This document shows, piece by piece, positions 62,478-64,000 of a DNA stretch of 64,000 nt. The translations under genes were made by a program, and so were the position numbers. Under the pieces are notes generated by a model, which did no database searches, was not told the origin of the DNA, and saw only the letters and a list, made by a program, of their open reading frames with translations. The DNA lies in contig NC_045426.1 in NCBI RefSeq assembly GCF_902635505.1, positions 333,240,374-333,304,373 on the forward strand. Direction: 5' to 3'. Each line of letters opens with the position of its first letter. The first letter of the stretch is position 1. Source of the stretch: Sarcophilus harrisii (taxonomy: Eukaryota; Chordata; Mammalia; Dasyuromorphia; Dasyuridae).

Positions 62478-62862
62478 ATCCTTTCTTTTTCTTCTCTCTT
62501 TCTCTCTCTCTCTCTTTTTCTCTCTCTCTCCTCTTTCTTTTCTTTCTCTCCTCTTTTTCTTCCCTCTCTCTCCCTCTTTACTTTTCTCTCCTTTTTTCCC
62601 TTCTTTTCCATTTTCTCCCTCTTTTCTCTCTCTCCTCCCTTTGCCTTCCTTCTATTCTTCATTCCTTCCTTTCATCTTTCCTTCCATCCTTCTTTTTTCT
62701 CTCCCTTTCTTCCTTTCTTTCCTTCCTTTCTTCCCTACATCCTTCTTTCTTCTCTCTCTGCTTTTTTCTCCTATTCTTTACATCCTTCTATCTCCTCTCC
62801 CTTTTTCTTGCCCTCCCTCTCTTCCTTCCATCCTCCTTTCTTTCCATTCTTCCTTCCCATAA
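62478..62862. repeat. polypyrimidine tract (about 385 bp)
   Basis: C and T with rare A or G on the + strand (CTTTCTCTCTC, CTTCCTTT words), starting at the 3' end of a SINE. Open frames across it are artefacts. Confidence 0.92.
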
Positions 62863-63734
62863 ATTCTCCATCAGAGAGTCCAATGCAGTGGAGGTTATTT
62901 GGTTATTTTAATTCTTCACAAGTGCAGCATATGGGTAATCCATCTGCTATCTTTCACTGTTACTATATGACCTAACTACATCTTTTTTTTTCCAGTAACA
63001 TGTCCTTAATTGTGTCTTTATGACATTTTTTCTCTTACAAGTCATCTTAACAGTACCTGACATGTCCCTTTTCATTGCCTTTTGGATTACCTGAAACTGA
63101 TTCTTCTAAGATTTGTATTGTTTGGTATTTCACATTTATATAGCCTTATGAAGAAAATGTTGATGTGAAAAAGACCGATTTCAGGCAGAGTGAAAATTTG
63201 GGAATCAGTGAAAGGATTGCCTTATTTCCCCAAATGTGATTCAGTCCAATCTTCTCTTATTGAATCTTAGACATGGCAACAAGGGAGTCATTGAGTAAAG
63301 GAGCTATGTGATTGAGTACAGCATATTAGGCGGCCTACTCATGCAGCAAGCGACATAAAGGAGGATTAAAGAAAACATAAACTGCAAGGAGAGCAATTAG
63401 GAGACTGACAAGAGACAAAGTTAGGGCTTTAATCAGAGTAGTAGTGGAAAGGAAAGGATAACTGTAAGGGGCATTTTAGAGGTTGAATTGATAAGCCTTA
63501 GAATCGGATTAAATGTGGGGAATGAGAAAGAGGGAAAAGCCAACAAGTTCAAGGTTTTGAGATAAATCAAAGTATCACTGTGCTGCTGTCAGATCCCATA
63601 CTTATACCGTAGCCTTCAAGCACAACAAGGTAATTGGCCAGCCCTTAAATTTTCTCCCTAAGTCAATGTCAGTACCAGGCAGCATTTTGCCTAAACTGAT
63701 CATAGTGGGATGCTCTTGCTTGGAATATACTCTT

Positions 63735-63900
63735 TAAAAAAACAACAACAGTATTTTACTTTTTTCAAATACATGCAAAGATATTTGTCAACATTAACCC
63801 TTGCAAAACCTCGTGTTCCAAATTTTTCTCCCTCCCTTCCTCACTTTCCCCCTCTCCAAGACAGTAAGCAATTCAATATAGGTTAAATATGTGCAGGAAT
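63735..63900 (-). mobile_element. L1 3' end, short
   Basis: ACAGTATTTTACTTTTTTCA…CATGCAAAGATATTTGTCAA…CTTGCAAAACCTCGTGTTCC, just before SLC5A11 exon 7. Confidence 0.72.
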
Positions 63901-63990
63901 AAACTGTTTAATAACTAAGAGGCACCTTAGGTCATGGCTCAGAGTAAATCCCTCCTACCTCCATCCTCATTCTTTTTGTCTTCCCTTCAG

Positions 63991-64000
63991 GTGGCCTGGC
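63991..64000 (+). CDS. SLC5A11: SLC5A11 coding exon 7, first 10 bases (window end)
   Basis: Immediately after the acceptor TTCCCTTCAG the sequence GTGGCCTGGC continues the split codon from exon 6 to read G-G-L-A, the GGLA of the symporter signature (TVAGGLAAV in family members). The rest lies beyond the window. Confidence 0.85.

Larger units (their letters stand above)
60469..63990 (+). other. SLC5A11 intron 6 (3.5 kb)
   Basis: Holds two L1 3' ends facing each other (60745-61315 sense, 61318-61865 antisense), a CORE-SINE at about 62248-62470, a polypyrimidine tract at 62478-62862 and an L1 tail at 63735-63900. The stretch 62863-63734 is unassigned. Confidence 0.65.
52018..64000 (+). other. 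SLC5A11: SLC5A11 (SMIT2) gene, 5' half, cut by the window end
   Basis: Coding exons at 52057-52191, 53084-53155, 54291-54395, 55690-55749, 59151-59255, 60363-60468 and from 63991 onward join in frame into 194 residues plus the start of exon 7. SLC5A11 is a plasma-membrane sodium-coupled symporter for myo-inositol and chiro-inositol with lower affinity for glucose, expressed in kidney, intestine and brain. The phrases [22 protein letters not shown] and KISVDMYAGAIFIQQSLHLDLY fit SLC5A11 better than SGLT1 (SLC5A1), SLC5A9 or SLC5A10. The human protein is about 675 residues, so roughly the first third is here. All introns in the window have GTAAG/GTGAG donors and AG acceptors, and all but the last interrupt between codons. 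The 5' non-coding exon(s) and promoter are not certainly identified. Confidence 0.92.

Noticed and set aside
52018-64000. Identification as SLC5A1, SLC5A9 or SLC5A10
   Set aside because: GGDM-x-WWP, YIAG-x-VTTMPEY and VDMYAGAIFIQQSLHLDLY match SLC5A11 better than the remembered sequences of the other SLC5 sugar transporters.

Overview
The window is about 64 kb of mammalian nuclear DNA, almost certainly from a marsupial. The non-coding DNA is dominated by 3'-truncated L1 copies, tRNA-derived SINEs ending in the CTAGCTGCCCC head box, CORE-SINEs, a marsupial-type SINE at 1.4-1.6 kb and an RTE/BovB-like LINE fragment, which together form a marsupial repeat profile. I would not commit to a species. 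No prokaryotic, viral-genome or CRISPR content is present.
Two protein-coding genes are supported, both on the + strand and both cut by the window. (1) The last four coding exons of GRID2IP (delphilin, a formin-type FH2 protein that binds the GluD2 receptor) lie at 12,096-15,833, with a 3' UTR probably running to a poly(A) signal at 18,129. (2) The first six coding exons of SLC5A11 (SMIT2/KST1, a sodium-coupled myo-inositol/glucose symporter) lie at 52,057-60,468, and exon 7 begins at 63,991 and runs off the end. All exons join in frame and give conserved family sequence. They do not act in one pathway; the adjacency matters for genome history (human GRID2IP is on 7p22, SLC5A11 on 16p12).
Layout. 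1-12,095: upstream DNA, probably a GRID2IP intron, with RTE, hAT-like, L1 and SINE copies; no earlier FH2 exon was found. 12,096-18,150: GRID2IP 3' end, including an intron (12,525-13,388) with the hallmarks of a minor-spliceosome (U12-type) intron. 18,150-52,000: intergenic, with a Tc1/mariner-like transposon relic, a 223-bp direct duplication, L1 clusters, polypyrimidine and GA tracts, one excellent CTCF-type motif at 32.4 kb, two probable solo LTRs (fossils) and a HAL1-like element. 52,018-64,000: SLC5A11 5' half with introns carrying L1s, SINEs and a hAT-like copy.
No novel multi-gene system was found. The strongest observations are the U12-type intron in GRID2IP, the GRID2IP-SLC5A11 adjacency, and the local duplications and short transposon family. 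All identifications rest on reading the sequence and remembered family sequence; no search was run.
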